Of a DNA stretch of 64,000 bases, positions 47,280 through 57,408 are shown piece after piece. A program made the translations under genes and the position numbers. Positions within the stretch are counted from its first letter, which is position 1. Each line of letters begins with the position of its first letter. The DNA comes from Hyphococcus sp. (GTDB taxonomy: Bacteria > Pseudomonadota > Alphaproteobacteria > Caulobacterales > Parvularculaceae): the NCBI GenBank assembly GCA_021776375.1, contig JAJFGA010000070.1, positions 1-64,000 of the forward strand, read 5' to 3'. Under the pieces are notes generated by a model, which was given only the letters and a program-made list of their open reading frames with translations, was not told the DNA's origin and searched no databases.

Positions 47280-48167
47280 ATGTCTGTATTTGCCAAAACC
47301 ATCAAGGAAACCGCTGCTCTGGTCGAGGTTGCGCTTGATCAGTTTTTGCCAACCCAGGGCGGCCCGCTCGGCCGGGTTGCGGGGGCGATGCGCTGGGGCG
47401 CGCTTGATGGCGGCAAAAGGCTGCGCCCTTTTCTGGCGGTGGCCGCCGCAGATATGTTTGATTGCCCACGCACGCGCTCGGTCCGGGTTGGTTGCGCGGT
47501 GGAAATGATCCATTGTTACAGCCTCATCCACGACGACCTGCCAGCCATGGATGATAGCGATCTGCGACGCGGTCGGCCTTCGGTGCATAAAAAATATGAT
47601 GATGCGACGGCGATCCTCGCGGGCGATGCTTTATTGACCCAGGCGTTTGAAATTCTGGCGGAGGAAGAAACCCATCCCGACGCCAATATCCGCTGCGCGC
47701 TGGCGCTTGAGCTCGCCCGTGCGAGCGGCAAGGAGGGCATGGTCGGCGGTCAGATGATTGATATCTACGCCGAGCAAAAGGATTTCGACCTAGCCGGCGT
47801 TACGCAGTTACAACGCCTGAAAACAGGCGCCCTCATCCGGTTTTCGGCGATTGGAGGCGGTATAGTCGGCGGCGGTTCGGAAGATGAGATCGCAGCGCTC
47901 AGCGCCTATGCGGAAGACCTTGGTCTCGCCTTCCAGATCGTTGATGACATCCTCGATGAGACCAGCGATGCGCAAGCGCTCGGCAAGCCGGTCGGACAAG
48001 ACAGCGAAATGGACAAGGCGACCTTCATCAAGCTGTTCGGCATGGACGGCGCCAAAGCCAAAGCGGCCGAGCTGGTTGAAAGCGCGAAAGCGCATTTGGA
48101 CAGGTTCGGGGATGTGGCCGCGCCGCTGAAGGGCGCAGCGGATTTTGTGTTTGAGCGGAAGAGCTAA
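47280..48167 (+). CDS. ispA: Polyprenyl synthetase, farnesyl diphosphate synthase type
   Basis: This 295-residue enzyme has both Asp-rich motifs, DDLPAMDDSDLRRG and FQIVDDILD, plus GGKRLRP at the N-terminus. Two residues between the Asp groups in the first motif (DDxxxxD) and length fit short-chain FPP synthase. It makes the C15 substrate for HpnD and for quinone/undecaprenol chains. ATG 47280 has GAAGG upstream; GTG 47268 is an alternative. It ends overlapping the convergent membrane-protein gene by 4 nt. Confidence 0.9.
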   Translation: MSVFAKTIKETAALVEVALDQFLPTQGGPLGRVAGAMRWGALDGGKRLRPFLAVAAADMFDCPRTRSVRVGCAVEMIHCYSLIHDDLPAMDDSDLRRGRPSVHKKYDDATAILAGDALLTQAFEILAEEETHPDANIRCALALELARASGKEGMVGGQMIDIYAEQKDFDLAGVTQLQRLKTGALIRFSAIGGGIVGGGSEDEIAALSAYAEDLGLAFQIVDDILDETSDAQALGKPVGQDSEMDKATFIKLFGMDGAKAKAAELVESAKAHLDRFGDVAAPLKGAADFVFERKS

Positions 48168-49993
48168 GCGTCTGGCGCATCCAAGAGAGTCATTATTTTC
48201 TGAGTTGTATCAATATCGAAATACCCCTTAAGGCCTTTTCGACAAGCTTTTTCAGAGAATTTCGGTTTTGGTTTCCCGACCCACGGTTCAAGCATGCCGG
48301 TGATAGGTGTTGCATTTGCTTGCCGTGCTAATTTATCCGCGCGGGTCCAATAATCCAATTGCGATTTAAGAGTATTGCGAAATTGTTTTGGGGTGTCATA
48401 TCTGACGACATCAATAGATCGGCCATTGTTCAGCACAAAACTATAACCAACGATGAGACCGTCTTCGTCATCTAATCGGCAAGACATCTCTATAAATTCA
48501 ATTTCATTGTAAGAAGCGCTGTGGTTCTTTGATGTCCAATAGTCGGTGTAAGTAATGCCACTGTCTGAGATAAGCGAATAACTCATCCGGTCCAGATACC
48601 AGAATCCAGCGTTGATGATTAGGAGCACACCAGCGGCCAATCCTGCATAGCCTGTGTCTCGCCGATGCCTGCGCATGATAGACTTGGCGGGATCAAAATT
48701 TTCGCCGTCAGTGACCTTTCGCTTTCGAACATCCGCCGCAATTGATTCAGCTAATTCTTCTTCAAGGTTGCCATTTTGTCTTTTGGAGGAGAGATAGCCA
48801 TATTCCCCAAAGTCACGCCAAATGACACCAACCGCCATGCCGGCGCTAAAATAAATAAATATAAATGTGAAAACGAACAGAATTTCAGCAATACCGATTT
48901 CGTCCCGGTAGATATACCAAGCAAGATCCTTTGTGCGGTCAGCCTCAAAAAAAGACGAGCCCCAACCGTTGTCGCCAATAAGGAAACTGCTGCCTAGCAT
49001 GATTATCACGAAGCCAGCTATAAAAGCCCAGTAAGCTACGGCTGGCCCAGACAAATTTTTCTCCTGCTCCAGATACGCTATCATTTTTTCTGATGCTTGG
49101 CGTATGACGCCCAACTCTGCTTCCGTAAGTTCGCGGTCATATCCGGGATTGCTTGAGCGTTGGAATGATTGCCATAAGGCTACCGATGCTCCCATTAGTG
49201 CGTAAATCAAGACTAGGGCAAATACGATAGCAATTATAAAAACGCCCGCCGCCTCCCAAACAATCTCGACGAGTGTTGTAAGCGATCCCCAGCCATTGAA
49301 GGCGTGGTCGATAAATGCAGCCTTCGTAATCGTGTAGTAGTAGGCACCAACACCAACCGTTATCAGGAAGCTAGACCAATAGACAGCCTGAATGACGCCA
49401 GTGTGTATGTGTGCCCAAAAAGTCTGCAATGGTGATGGATTGGCGGCGCTCGCTGCAATTTGTACATTGTCTGATTGAGGCGTACTTTCTATTTGCCGGT
49501 CGTCAGATTCATGTTCCTGAAGAACTGATGAAACGACACTCTCTCTATGCGGCTCATATGCAAAATAGGTCCAAATGCTTGCGAGGCCGGGAAGGATGAA
49601 TATTGCGACCCATGTAGCGTCCGGCTGAAAAGGAACAAAGGCGTGATAAACCAAAATGAGATTGATAATTCCGATCGCAACTAATAGCGTGCGGGCAAGA
49701 ATTAGCGCCAGCAACTTCCTTAGGCCAAGCTGATCGCGCTCTTTGCGAACCATTTGTTGTGTGACGACGAACAACAAAAGGGCTGAGATTCCAAGATGGA
49801 TTAGCAACGGCTCTCGGATAGATGCATCAGCAATCGGTCCGGTTGTGATGCCGCCTAAAATAGCGAAAAATACGCCAGCAAGAATGGCAACAACTAACCG
49901 GTTAAAAGCGGGCAGCAGCGACCACGAGTTTTTTTCTTTGTTCTTGGCCACCAATATCCCCGTCAAGCGGAGATATTGGCTTTTCGTGAGCAT
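48164..49993 (-). CDS. Multi-pass membrane protein, unknown
   Basis: This 609-residue protein has about nine to ten hydrophobic segments in three groups, with a charged loop near 150-190, a Glu/Lys-rich loop near 405-440 and a soluble C-terminal tail (about 475-609). No recognised family motif was found. Codon use and base content are visibly AT-richer than the flanking ispA and hpnM, which suggests acquisition. It interrupts the hopanoid genes without an obvious link to them. Confidence 0.7.
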   Translation of the reverse strand: MLTKSQYLRLTGILVAKNKEKNSWSLLPAFNRLVVAILAGVFFAILGGITTGPIADASIREPLLIHLGISALLLFVVTQQMVRKERDQLGLRKLLALILARTLLVAIGIINLILVYHAFVPFQPDATWVAIFILPGLASIWTYFAYEPHRESVVSSVLQEHESDDRQIESTPQSDNVQIAASAANPSPLQTFWAHIHTGVIQAVYWSSFLITVGVGAYYYTITKAAFIDHAFNGWGSLTTLVEIVWEAAGVFIIAIVFALVLIYALMGASVALWQSFQRSSNPGYDRELTEAELGVIRQASEKMIAYLEQEKNLSGPAVAYWAFIAGFVIIMLGSSFLIGDNGWGSSFFEADRTKDLAWYIYRDEIGIAEILFVFTFIFIYFSAGMAVGVIWRDFGEYGYLSSKRQNGNLEEELAESIAADVRKRKVTDGENFDPAKSIMRRHRRDTGYAGLAAGVLLIINAGFWYLDRMSYSLISDSGITYTDYWTSKNHSASYNEIEFIEMSCRLDDEDGLIVGYSFVLNNGRSIDVVRYDTPKQFRNTLKSQLDYWTRADKLARQANATPITGMLEPWVGKPKPKFSEKACRKGLKGYFDIDTTQKIMTLLDAPDA

Positions 49994-50089
49994 GGATGCA
50001 ACAGTCTAACCAAGATTCCTGGTCATTCTTAGATAACAATGACAAGTACTGTTGCTACAATCTCTCACCGTCCAGTTGGGTGCGTACCC

Positions 50090-50722
50090 TCAGTTCTTCG
50101 CTTCCATTTCCAAGCGACCCAGCAACGCATCGATCCCGTTCGTTTCAATAAACGATGAAAACTCTTCGCGTTTGACCAGCATGATGGAGACGCCGGAGAC
50201 GATGATGTCGATGGCTTTGCGGTCGCCGGATCGCAATTCGCGCACGCGCCAGTCAACCATGATCGGACGATCATCTTTGCGTTCGAACTGCGTGCGAACG
50301 ATCACGTCGCGGGCGCCGATTTCTTTCGCGTCAACAACCTCAAGCGGCTTGCCGACAATCTCGTCAAACTGCTCGGCATAGAGTTTGGTTATATATTGCG
50401 GAAAAATTGCGTTGTAGCGCGCAGTCTGTTCATCACTCATGGTTTTGCGCGCAGCGCCGAGCATGAATTTGCCGATAGTATTAAGGGCGAGACCGTCGGC
50501 GAGCACTACGCGGAAATTCTCTAGCCGCGTCGCATTGTCAGCCGCTTCATCCGTAAGGGCGACGGTGGCGCCATTGGTCAGCGCTTTTGCAAAGGCAACC
50601 GCGGCGTCAATCCGTGAATTTTCAGCTTCCGCCGCAGCCGGCTCATCGGCCGCCTGGAGCGGTGCGGTAACTGAGGCTGCAGCGATCAGCGCGGCGAAAA
50701 TGCGAACTCGAGACATAAACAT
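50090..50722 (-). CDS. hpnM: HpnM/MlaC-family periplasmic protein
   Basis: This 210-residue protein has a signal peptide (ALIAAASVTAPLQA-AD) and a MlaC (toluene-tolerance Ttg2) fold: LNTIGKFMLGAARK, YNAIFPQYITKLYAEQF, RDVIVRTQF and DIIVSGVSIMLVKREEF. MlaC-type proteins carry phospholipid across the periplasm; in hopanoid clusters this gene is called HpnM and lies next to hpnN, as here. AGGG supports Met 50722; an upstream frame of 32 codons has no support. Confidence 0.85.
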   Translation of the reverse strand: MFMSRVRIFAALIAAASVTAPLQAADEPAAAEAENSRIDAAVAFAKALTNGATVALTDEAADNATRLENFRVVLADGLALNTIGKFMLGAARKTMSDEQTARYNAIFPQYITKLYAEQFDEIVGKPLEVVDAKEIGARDVIVRTQFERKDDRPIMVDWRVRELRSGDRKAIDIIVSGVSIMLVKREEFSSFIETNGIDALLGRLEMEAKN

Positions 50723-50909
50723 CGATACTACCCTGTCATCATGCGAGGCCGGCGCGCCGGCGAGAGATTTGAAACTATATGGTCTGATTGCGGCGCTATT
50801 CCAGCACCATGCCGACAATAAGATGGCGACTGTGGTTTTTCGCTCATAGGGACGCGCTTCAGTCGATTAACCTAGTTTCGCCGAATTGCTAGATAGATAG
50901 TTGTTTATT

Positions 50910-53525
50910 CTATCTATTACGGCGATTGGCCATAGCTTCAAGGCGCTTTTTGAGGCGTTTGTCGGCGTAATTAAACGCCGCCGGCAAAACCACGAGAGTA
51001 CAAATTAATGTGATCGCGAGGGCGATTGTCAGCAATTCGCCCATGCTGGCGGTGCCGCGATGCGGCGACAGCATCAAGCTGCCAAACGAGGCGACGGTCG
51101 TTAGCGCTGCAAACAGGACCGCCCTCGGCGTTGATGTGCCATAGACGCCTTCCCCGGCGGTGACCTGATCGTGGCGCATGACCAGATGAATGCCGCTATC
51201 AACGCCGATGCCGATCAACAGCGGCAAGACGATGACATTTGCATAGTTAAACGGTGCGCCCAGCAAAACGCCGGCCGCAGCGGTTAAGATTGCAGCGAGC
51301 AATAACGGAAACAAGACCAGGAGCACGGTCAGGATGCGCCGCACCAGGAGCCACAAGAAAACGGCGATCACCGCAAAGGCAATCAATGTCGCCTGAAGCA
51401 TCGCATTGGAAATAACCTCGCCAGCCTTTTTCGATTGCAACGCCCCGCCGGTGAGGTCGGGAAACAGTTTTTCAACATCAGCAACAAACGCATTGAGGGC
51501 TTTAGTGTCGCGAAGGTCCTCATTGGGAAGAATATCAACGCGCCAGACACCGTCGGGCGACAAATACCGCTCGCGCAAAGAGGCAGGTAACACATCGACG
51601 TCAATATAATCGGCGTTCATCTGCGCGGTCAGGCGATCAACCAATTGCGGCCAATAGCGAAAAATATTTTGCTGAAGGCGTTCAATGACGGCCGGGTCAT
51701 TGGCTGCTGTCAGTTTTCCGAGCAGGGCGGCCAGGCGTGCGCCCGAGCCGTCCGTATACGCTTCTTCTAGCCGGGCCTGCAATGTGGCGATGCCCTCTGA
51801 TGCGGGTGGTCCGTCTATGCTGGCAGGTTCGGCGGCGAGCGCGAATACCAGCGTTCCCGCCGCAAAATCGATCAATTCGAGTTTTTCATCCTGATCATCC
51901 GGCACAAAATCCGGCAATGAGCGTGTGCTGGAGACGGATGGAAGGGCCGCCGCTTCGGTTGAAGTCGCGCGGGCGGCCTCTTCGCTGGCGAGCAGCCGGG
52001 TCAGCCGGTAGGGCGCGGTCGCGTCGTCGTCAAAGAGCATGTTGAAGCCGATGACAGAGGGCGCATTGGGATTGCGCAGCGACATTTGGTCAGCGTCAAA
52101 TCGCACCTGCGGCATCAACAGCAGTGCAAAGATGCCGGTCAGAATCGTCACAAACGCGACCGGCCCGGCGACCTTCGACAGCGAATGAAAAACAGAGCGA
52201 ATGCGCCCGCTTCTTTTTTTGATCTTCGCGGCAGGGAAATGCGCCAGCGCCGCCGGTAGGAAAGTGACGGAAACCATAAAGGCGATAACGACGCCGGCGG
52301 CGGAAATCATTCCGAGTTGGGCGATGCCGTCAAATTTTGTCGGTACGAAAGATAAAAACGCTAGCGCCGTTGTCGGCGCCGCCAGCGCCATCGCCGGGCC
52401 AACCTCATGCAAGGCGCCAGTCAGCGCGGCCGCGTTGTCCTGACCATCGTCGCGCCGTTCCTGTACGTGTAAAAGGAGATGGATCGCAAAATCGAGACCC
52501 AGCCCGACCAACAAAACTGTAAAGGCAACCGAAACCAGATTTAACTCGCCCATAAACGCGGCCGCGAAAGCCGAGGTTAAAACCAATGTGATGATGAGGC
52601 CGGTCAAGGTCAGCACAACCATCGCGGCGGAGCGATAGCAAAGCAGCAAAAGCAGGCTCACCAGAATCATCGAGAGCGCCATCGACAGGCCAATGCCGGT
52701 GGTGACCGCTTCGAGTTCTTCCACGCGTAACGCCGGATCGCCGGTGACATAGGCATCGACCCGGCCGCTATATTTTATGGAGAGTGCGTCAATTTCCCTG
52801 CGCAGAACTTCGATGCCGGCTTTGGCGGGCTGCAGCCGCGTAAAATCGAGCACCGGCGTTGCATAAAGCAGCCGCGTATGACTGTCGCTGGCGCCGATTT
52901 CCTCGTCCAGCGCTCCTATCCATGAAAATGGTCTGACCTCTCCTTCGATGCTCGCCGCAACAACAACGCCTAATTCTTTATAGAGCAGTTGCAGCGTGTC
53001 CTGACCAAGGTCTGACCGTTCGGCGAGTTTGTCGTTGCTGGCCAGGGTGTTGAAGATCGTGCCGACCGTCGGGCTTTTGATCAGGGTCTCAATCAGTCCC
53101 GAAGCTTTCGACATCTGCGTCAGCCGGTCTTCAAGCGCACTTTCGCTAAGATAGAGCAATCCGTTTTCCTGAAAGAACGGCTCTTGCGCTGGGGCGAATA
53201 CGCTTGTGAAGGCCGTCTGGTCTTTGGCGACGGCGGCGCGCAGATCGGTGATAAAGGCGTCGGCTTCGTCCAGCGTCTTTGCCCGCGCGATGACAATGAT
53301 GTCAGTTTTCGTTTGCGGAAACGCGTCGCGCAGCGCCGTCGCCCGAACCTGAAACGGCAGCGACGGGTCGAGCATGGCGCTGGTGTCAGTGTTCACCTTG
53401 AGATGGGTTACGGCATAATATCCGGCCAGGCCCGTCACAACGAGAAAGCCAAGCGTCAGCGCCAGGCCGCCTCGCCGCGCGCCATCCGCCCAGGCGGTCA
53501 GTATCTTCTCTATGAAATGCAACAT
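50910..53525 (-). CDS. hpnN: Hopanoid transporter HpnN (RND superfamily)
   Basis: This 871-residue protein has the MmpL/RND layout: TM1 (LALTLGFLVVTGLAGYYAV), a large periplasmic loop, five TM helices (with GLGLDFAIHLLLHVQERR), a second loop and a final TM bundle containing PLLIGIGVDSGIHLVMRH. HpnN moves hopanoids to the outer membrane in Rhodopseudomonas. The start is Met 53525; a TTG 42 nt upstream would extend it. hpnM follows on the same strand after 187 nt. Confidence 0.93.
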   Translation of the reverse strand: MLHFIEKILTAWADGARRGGLALTLGFLVVTGLAGYYAVTHLKVNTDTSAMLDPSLPFQVRATALRDAFPQTKTDIIVIARAKTLDEADAFITDLRAAVAKDQTAFTSVFAPAQEPFFQENGLLYLSESALEDRLTQMSKASGLIETLIKSPTVGTIFNTLASNDKLAERSDLGQDTLQLLYKELGVVVAASIEGEVRPFSWIGALDEEIGASDSHTRLLYATPVLDFTRLQPAKAGIEVLRREIDALSIKYSGRVDAYVTGDPALRVEELEAVTTGIGLSMALSMILVSLLLLLCYRSAAMVVLTLTGLIITLVLTSAFAAAFMGELNLVSVAFTVLLVGLGLDFAIHLLLHVQERRDDGQDNAAALTGALHEVGPAMALAAPTTALAFLSFVPTKFDGIAQLGMISAAGVVIAFMVSVTFLPAALAHFPAAKIKKRSGRIRSVFHSLSKVAGPVAFVTILTGIFALLLMPQVRFDADQMSLRNPNAPSVIGFNMLFDDDATAPYRLTRLLASEEAARATSTEAAALPSVSSTRSLPDFVPDDQDEKLELIDFAAGTLVFALAAEPASIDGPPASEGIATLQARLEEAYTDGSGARLAALLGKLTAANDPAVIERLQQNIFRYWPQLVDRLTAQMNADYIDVDVLPASLRERYLSPDGVWRVDILPNEDLRDTKALNAFVADVEKLFPDLTGGALQSKKAGEVISNAMLQATLIAFAVIAVFLWLLVRRILTVLLVLFPLLLAAILTAAAGVLLGAPFNYANVIVLPLLIGIGVDSGIHLVMRHDQVTAGEGVYGTSTPRAVLFAALTTVASFGSLMLSPHRGTASMGELLTIALAITLICTLVVLPAAFNYADKRLKKRLEAMANRRNR

Positions 53526-53665
53526 CTTAGCGGTGTCTGATTGCCCCGATTTTGAGGAATTGCCCAAAGTTTGTTCTGCGGCGACTATAGAAGCGTTCGC
53601 GCGGGAATGAAAAGCTTCGCAAGGCTCCTTGCGGGGCCCAGCAGGCTTCGCTAGGTCTGTCGGCC

Positions 53666-54919
53666 ATGAACAATATCAACAAGTTCGCGGCCGATCTTGG
53701 CTTCCTGGACGACAAACGGGCGGAAATGACCGCGACATTGCGGGCTTGGTGCGCCATCAATTCGGGCAGCGGCAATCTGGCTGGGCTGAAACGGATGCAT
53801 GCGGCCCTTTGCGACGCCTTTGGCGCGCTCGGCGCAGAGGTTGAAACTGTGGCCTCAAAGCCGCACCAGATTGTCACCAATGATGGCGAGCCGGAGTCAA
53901 AACCGATTGGCGACATGGCGCGCCTGGTCAAGCGACCGCAGGCGCCGGTGCGGGTGTTGCTGGCGGGACATATGGATACCGTCTTTGCCGCAGACCATCC
54001 GTTTCAGGGTGAGAAGTTTTTAGACGATGACAGATTAAATGCGCCCGGCGCCGCCGACATGAAAGGCGGCTTGCTGGTCATGCTTTACGCATTGAAAGTG
54101 ATCGAGCAATCGGAATTTGCTGACAAGATTGGCTATGAGGTGTTGATCAACGCCGATGAAGAAATTGGCTCCCATGGCTCGGCGCATATGCTGGACGCGG
54201 CCGCGAGGCGGGCGCAGTTTGCTTGCGTTTATGAGCCCGCGCTTGCCGACGGCACGCTCGCCGGCGCGCGAAAGGGCTCTGGCAATTTTGCAGCTGTCTT
54301 TCGTGGCAAAAGCGCTCATGCGGGGCGCGAACATCATCTCGGCCGCAATGCGATCGCCGCCGCAGCGGAGTTTATTACCGGCGTCGATCAATTGACTGGC
54401 AAGCGCGAAGGCTTGACCGTGAATGTTGCGCGCGTAGATGGCGGCGGTCCGAATAATGTTGTGCCGGGGCTGGCGGTGGTGCGTTTTAATGTGCGCCTTG
54501 AACAACCTGATGATGCCGATTGGTTTCTGGCGCAACTCGGCTCGTTGATTGATGCGATCAACAGCCGCGAAGGGTATGAAGCTGAATTGACCGGCGGATT
54601 TACCCGCCCGCCAAAGCCGATGACGCCGGACCTCAAAGCCTTTTTTGATGCGCTGAAGGCAACCGGCGCGGAGCTAGGACTTGATATCGCCTGGCAGCCG
54701 ACGGGCGGGTGTTGTGACGGCAATAATATTGCCGCGGCGGGCATTCCGGTGATTGATACGCTCGGCGTGCGCGGCGCCAATATCCACTCAGCGCAGGAAT
54801 ATGCCCAACTCGACAGTCTGGTGGAGCGGGCGAAGCTTTCCGCGCTGTTGCTGTTAAAAATTGCCGCCGGAGATATCGCGATCCCCGGCGGCGGCGAGAC
54901 AAGGGAGGCAAGCCGATGA
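53666..54919 (+). CDS. M20-family metallohydrolase (carboxypeptidase G2/ArgE-like)
   Basis: This 417-residue enzyme has the M20 dinuclear zinc site: GHMDTVF, GAADMKGG, NADEEIGS and a C-terminal His (ANIHSAQEYA). A lid domain with GREHHLGRNAIAAA lies in the middle. M20 enzymes cleave N-acyl amino acids or Glu-containing peptides. It overlaps astA by 4 nt (ATGA, 54916-54919), so it probably removes succinate from succinylglutamate or serves a related step in place of AstE. That role is inference. Confidence 0.88.
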   Translation: MNNINKFAADLGFLDDKRAEMTATLRAWCAINSGSGNLAGLKRMHAALCDAFGALGAEVETVASKPHQIVTNDGEPESKPIGDMARLVKRPQAPVRVLLAGHMDTVFAADHPFQGEKFLDDDRLNAPGAADMKGGLLVMLYALKVIEQSEFADKIGYEVLINADEEIGSHGSAHMLDAAARRAQFACVYEPALADGTLAGARKGSGNFAAVFRGKSAHAGREHHLGRNAIAAAAEFITGVDQLTGKREGLTVNVARVDGGGPNNVVPGLAVVRFNVRLEQPDDADWFLAQLGSLIDAINSREGYEAELTGGFTRPPKPMTPDLKAFFDALKATGAELGLDIAWQPTGGCCDGNNIAAAGIPVIDTLGVRGANIHSAQEYAQLDSLVERAKLSALLLLKIAAGDIAIPGGGETREASR

Positions 54920-55929
54920 CGCAGGCCTTTATGCGCCCGGTTCGGGCGGAGGACTTCGACCAGATTCTAGCACTCGCCAAACAGTCCGGCGGCGGCATGA
55001 CCAATCTGCCGCCCGAGCCAGCGGCGTTGCGCCCACGCATAGAATTTGCCTGCGAAAGTTTTGCCAAGAACGCCGTAGAGCCCGGCGGTGAAATCTACAT
55101 GATGGTGCTTGAAAGTGGCGGCAATGTTATCGGGACGTCGGCGGTGTTTTCGGCGATTGGTCTGGAGCATGGTTTCGTCAACTACCGTATCAACAAGACA
55201 GTGCATGTTTCCAAGCAACTGAAAAAGCGCGTCGAGCGGCGGCTTCTGGTGCCGACCCACGACTTTACAGGATGTTCTGAAGTCGGCTCACTGTTTCTCT
55301 CGCCGGATGCGCGAGGCGATGGCTTTGGCAAGTTTCTGGCCAAGACGCGGTATCTTTTTATTGCCCTGCACCGTGAACTGATCGCTTCGCCGGTCTGCGC
55401 GGAATTGCGCGGCTGGCGCGGGCCCAATGGCGAGCAGCCGTTTTGGGAAGCGCTCGGCAAACCATTTTTTGATATGGAGTTTGAAGCCGCAGATATTGCC
55501 AATTCATCCATGGGCAATCAGTTCATCGCCGATCTGATGCCGCGCCACCCGATTTACGCCGCGTTGCTGCCAGAGGACGCTCGCGATATTCTTGGCAAAC
55601 CCCATGACGGCGCCGCGCCGGCTTTTAATATGCTTTTGAAAGAGGGCTTTTCCTATCGTGGTTATATTGACGTGTTTGACGGCGGCCCGCTGGTCGATGC
55701 GGAGATGGACGACATCGAGACGATCAGGAAAAGCAAGACGCTGAAAGTGTCGACAATCGAAGATGTTGGCGCTGCGCCTTTGATGTTGATGGCCGCCGGG
55801 CGGCTGACATCGTTCCGGGCGACGCGGGCGCCGGCAACGGTTGATGGCGATGCAATTTCGATTGATGAGGCGACAGCAAAAACCCTCGGCGTCAACAAAG
55901 GCGACGCCGTGCGGGCGATAGAGTGGTGA
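54916..55929 (+). CDS. astA: Arginine N-succinyltransferase
   Basis: This 337-residue GNAT-like enzyme transfers succinate from succinyl-CoA to the arginine alpha-amino group, the first AST step. Family motifs: RPVRAEDFDQILALA, GTSAVFSAIG, EVGSLFLSPDARGDGFGKFLAKTRYLF (acyl-CoA site, split by class), ELRGWRGPNGEQPFWEALG and FIADLMPRHPIY. The length is normal. It follows an M20 hydrolase (overlap) and precedes astD by 4 nt. Confidence 0.95.
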   Translation: MTQAFMRPVRAEDFDQILALAKQSGGGMTNLPPEPAALRPRIEFACESFAKNAVEPGGEIYMMVLESGGNVIGTSAVFSAIGLEHGFVNYRINKTVHVSKQLKKRVERRLLVPTHDFTGCSEVGSLFLSPDARGDGFGKFLAKTRYLFIALHRELIASPVCAELRGWRGPNGEQPFWEALGKPFFDMEFEAADIANSSMGNQFIADLMPRHPIYAALLPEDARDILGKPHDGAAPAFNMLLKEGFSYRGYIDVFDGGPLVDAEMDDIETIRKSKTLKVSTIEDVGAAPLMLMAAGRLTSFRATRAPATVDGDAISIDEATAKTLGVNKGDAVRAIEW

Positions 55930-55933
55930 GGGA

Positions 55934-57400
55934 ATGACCAACAAAATTCTGATTGACGGCGCCTGGCGCGATGGCGCGGGCGCGCAATTTAACAGCACTG
56001 ATCCGTCGACGGGCGAGACGTTGTGGTCGGGTACAGCGGCGAGCAAAGAAGACGTCGCCGACGCTGTCTCCGCCGCACGGGGCGCGTTCGAGCCATGGGC
56101 GATGACACCGATTGCGGAACGCATTGATATTATTGAGCGCTATCGCGATCTGATTGAGCGCGATGGCGATGAGCTCGCAAAGCTGATCGCGCGCGAGACC
56201 GGCAAGCCATACTGGGAAACCAAGACCGAGGCCGCCGCCGTCGCTGGAAAGGTCAATATTTCTGTTCGCGCCTATCATGAGCGCACAGGCGAACGACAGA
56301 GCGTTGCCGGCGCAACCCACGCGGTGTTGCGTCACAAGCCCCATGGGGTGATGGCGGTGTTGGGGCCGTATAATTTTCCGGCGCATCTGCCCAATGGTCA
56401 TATTGTTCCCGCGTTGATCGCCGGCAACACGGTTGTCTTCAAGCCGTCTGAACAAACACCCGGTCCGGGCGCGTTCATTGTCGAGCGTATGGTTGAGGCG
56501 GGCGTTCCCGCAGGCGTTGTTAATCTTGTGCAGGGCGCGCGCGAGACCGGCGCGGCTTTGACCGGCGCTGATGGCGTCAACGGCGTTTTGTTTACCGGCG
56601 GCGCCAATACTGGCATTGCCATCCACAAACAATTTGCCGGCCGTCTCGACGTTATTCTGGCGCTTGAACTTGGCGGCAACAATCCGTTGGTTTGGTGGGA
56701 CACGGACGATATTGACGCTGCCGCTTTGGCGGTGGTGCAGTCGGCGTTTTTAACCACCGGCCAGCGCTGCACCTGTGCGCGGCGGCTCATTCTTCCCGAA
56801 GGTGCAGTTGGAGACCGTGCGATGGAGGCGCTGACGGCGCTCACCGACCGGTTGATCATCGGCGCGCCGTTTGACAAGCCGCAACCGTTTATGGGGCCGG
56901 TGATTTCACCGAAAGTGGCCGAGGGGCTGGAGCGCGCATTTGACCAGCTGGTTGACGCCGGCGGCAAGCCGGTCCGCACGCTCAGCCAGCGCGACGAGGG
57001 CGGCGCGTTTGTGACGCCAGGCATCGTCGATGTCACCGGCGTGAACGCCGTACCCGATGAAGAGCATTTTGGCCCGCTCCTCAAAGTCTGGCGGGTTAAA
57101 GATTTTGACGCCGCGATCGCCATGGCTAACGCGACAAAATTCGGCCTTTCCGCCGGAATATTGTCCGACGACAAATCAAAGTGGGAGAAGTTCCTGACGC
57201 TGAGCCAGGCCGGCATCGTCAACTGGAACCGCCAGACAACCGGCGCCTCGGGCGCGGCGCCCTTTGGCGGCATTGGCGCATCTGGCAATCACCGGCCTAG
57301 CGCTTATTACGCAGCGGATTATTGCGCCTACCCGGTGGCGAGTATGGAAGCGGAGCAGTTGCTGGCGATGGCGGAGGATCAGGTTGGGGTGCAGCGATAA
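55934..57400 (+). CDS. astD: Succinylglutamate-semialdehyde dehydrogenase
   Basis: This 488-residue aldehyde dehydrogenase oxidises N-succinylglutamate semialdehyde to succinylglutamate. Motifs: PYNFPAHLPNGHIVPAL, FKPSEQTPGPG, the catalytic Glu in LELGGNNP and the catalytic Cys in GQRCTCARR. It follows astA by 4 nt. The C-terminus is complete. Confidence 0.95.
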   Translation: MTNKILIDGAWRDGAGAQFNSTDPSTGETLWSGTAASKEDVADAVSAARGAFEPWAMTPIAERIDIIERYRDLIERDGDELAKLIARETGKPYWETKTEAAAVAGKVNISVRAYHERTGERQSVAGATHAVLRHKPHGVMAVLGPYNFPAHLPNGHIVPALIAGNTVVFKPSEQTPGPGAFIVERMVEAGVPAGVVNLVQGARETGAALTGADGVNGVLFTGGANTGIAIHKQFAGRLDVILALELGGNNPLVWWDTDDIDAAALAVVQSAFLTTGQRCTCARRLILPEGAVGDRAMEALTALTDRLIIGAPFDKPQPFMGPVISPKVAEGLERAFDQLVDAGGKPVRTLSQRDEGGAFVTPGIVDVTGVNAVPDEEHFGPLLKVWRVKDFDAAIAMANATKFGLSAGILSDDKSKWEKFLTLSQAGIVNWNRQTTGASGAAPFGGIGASGNHRPSAYYAADYCAYPVASMEAEQLLAMAEDQVGVQR

Positions 57401-57408
57401 CAGTAGCT

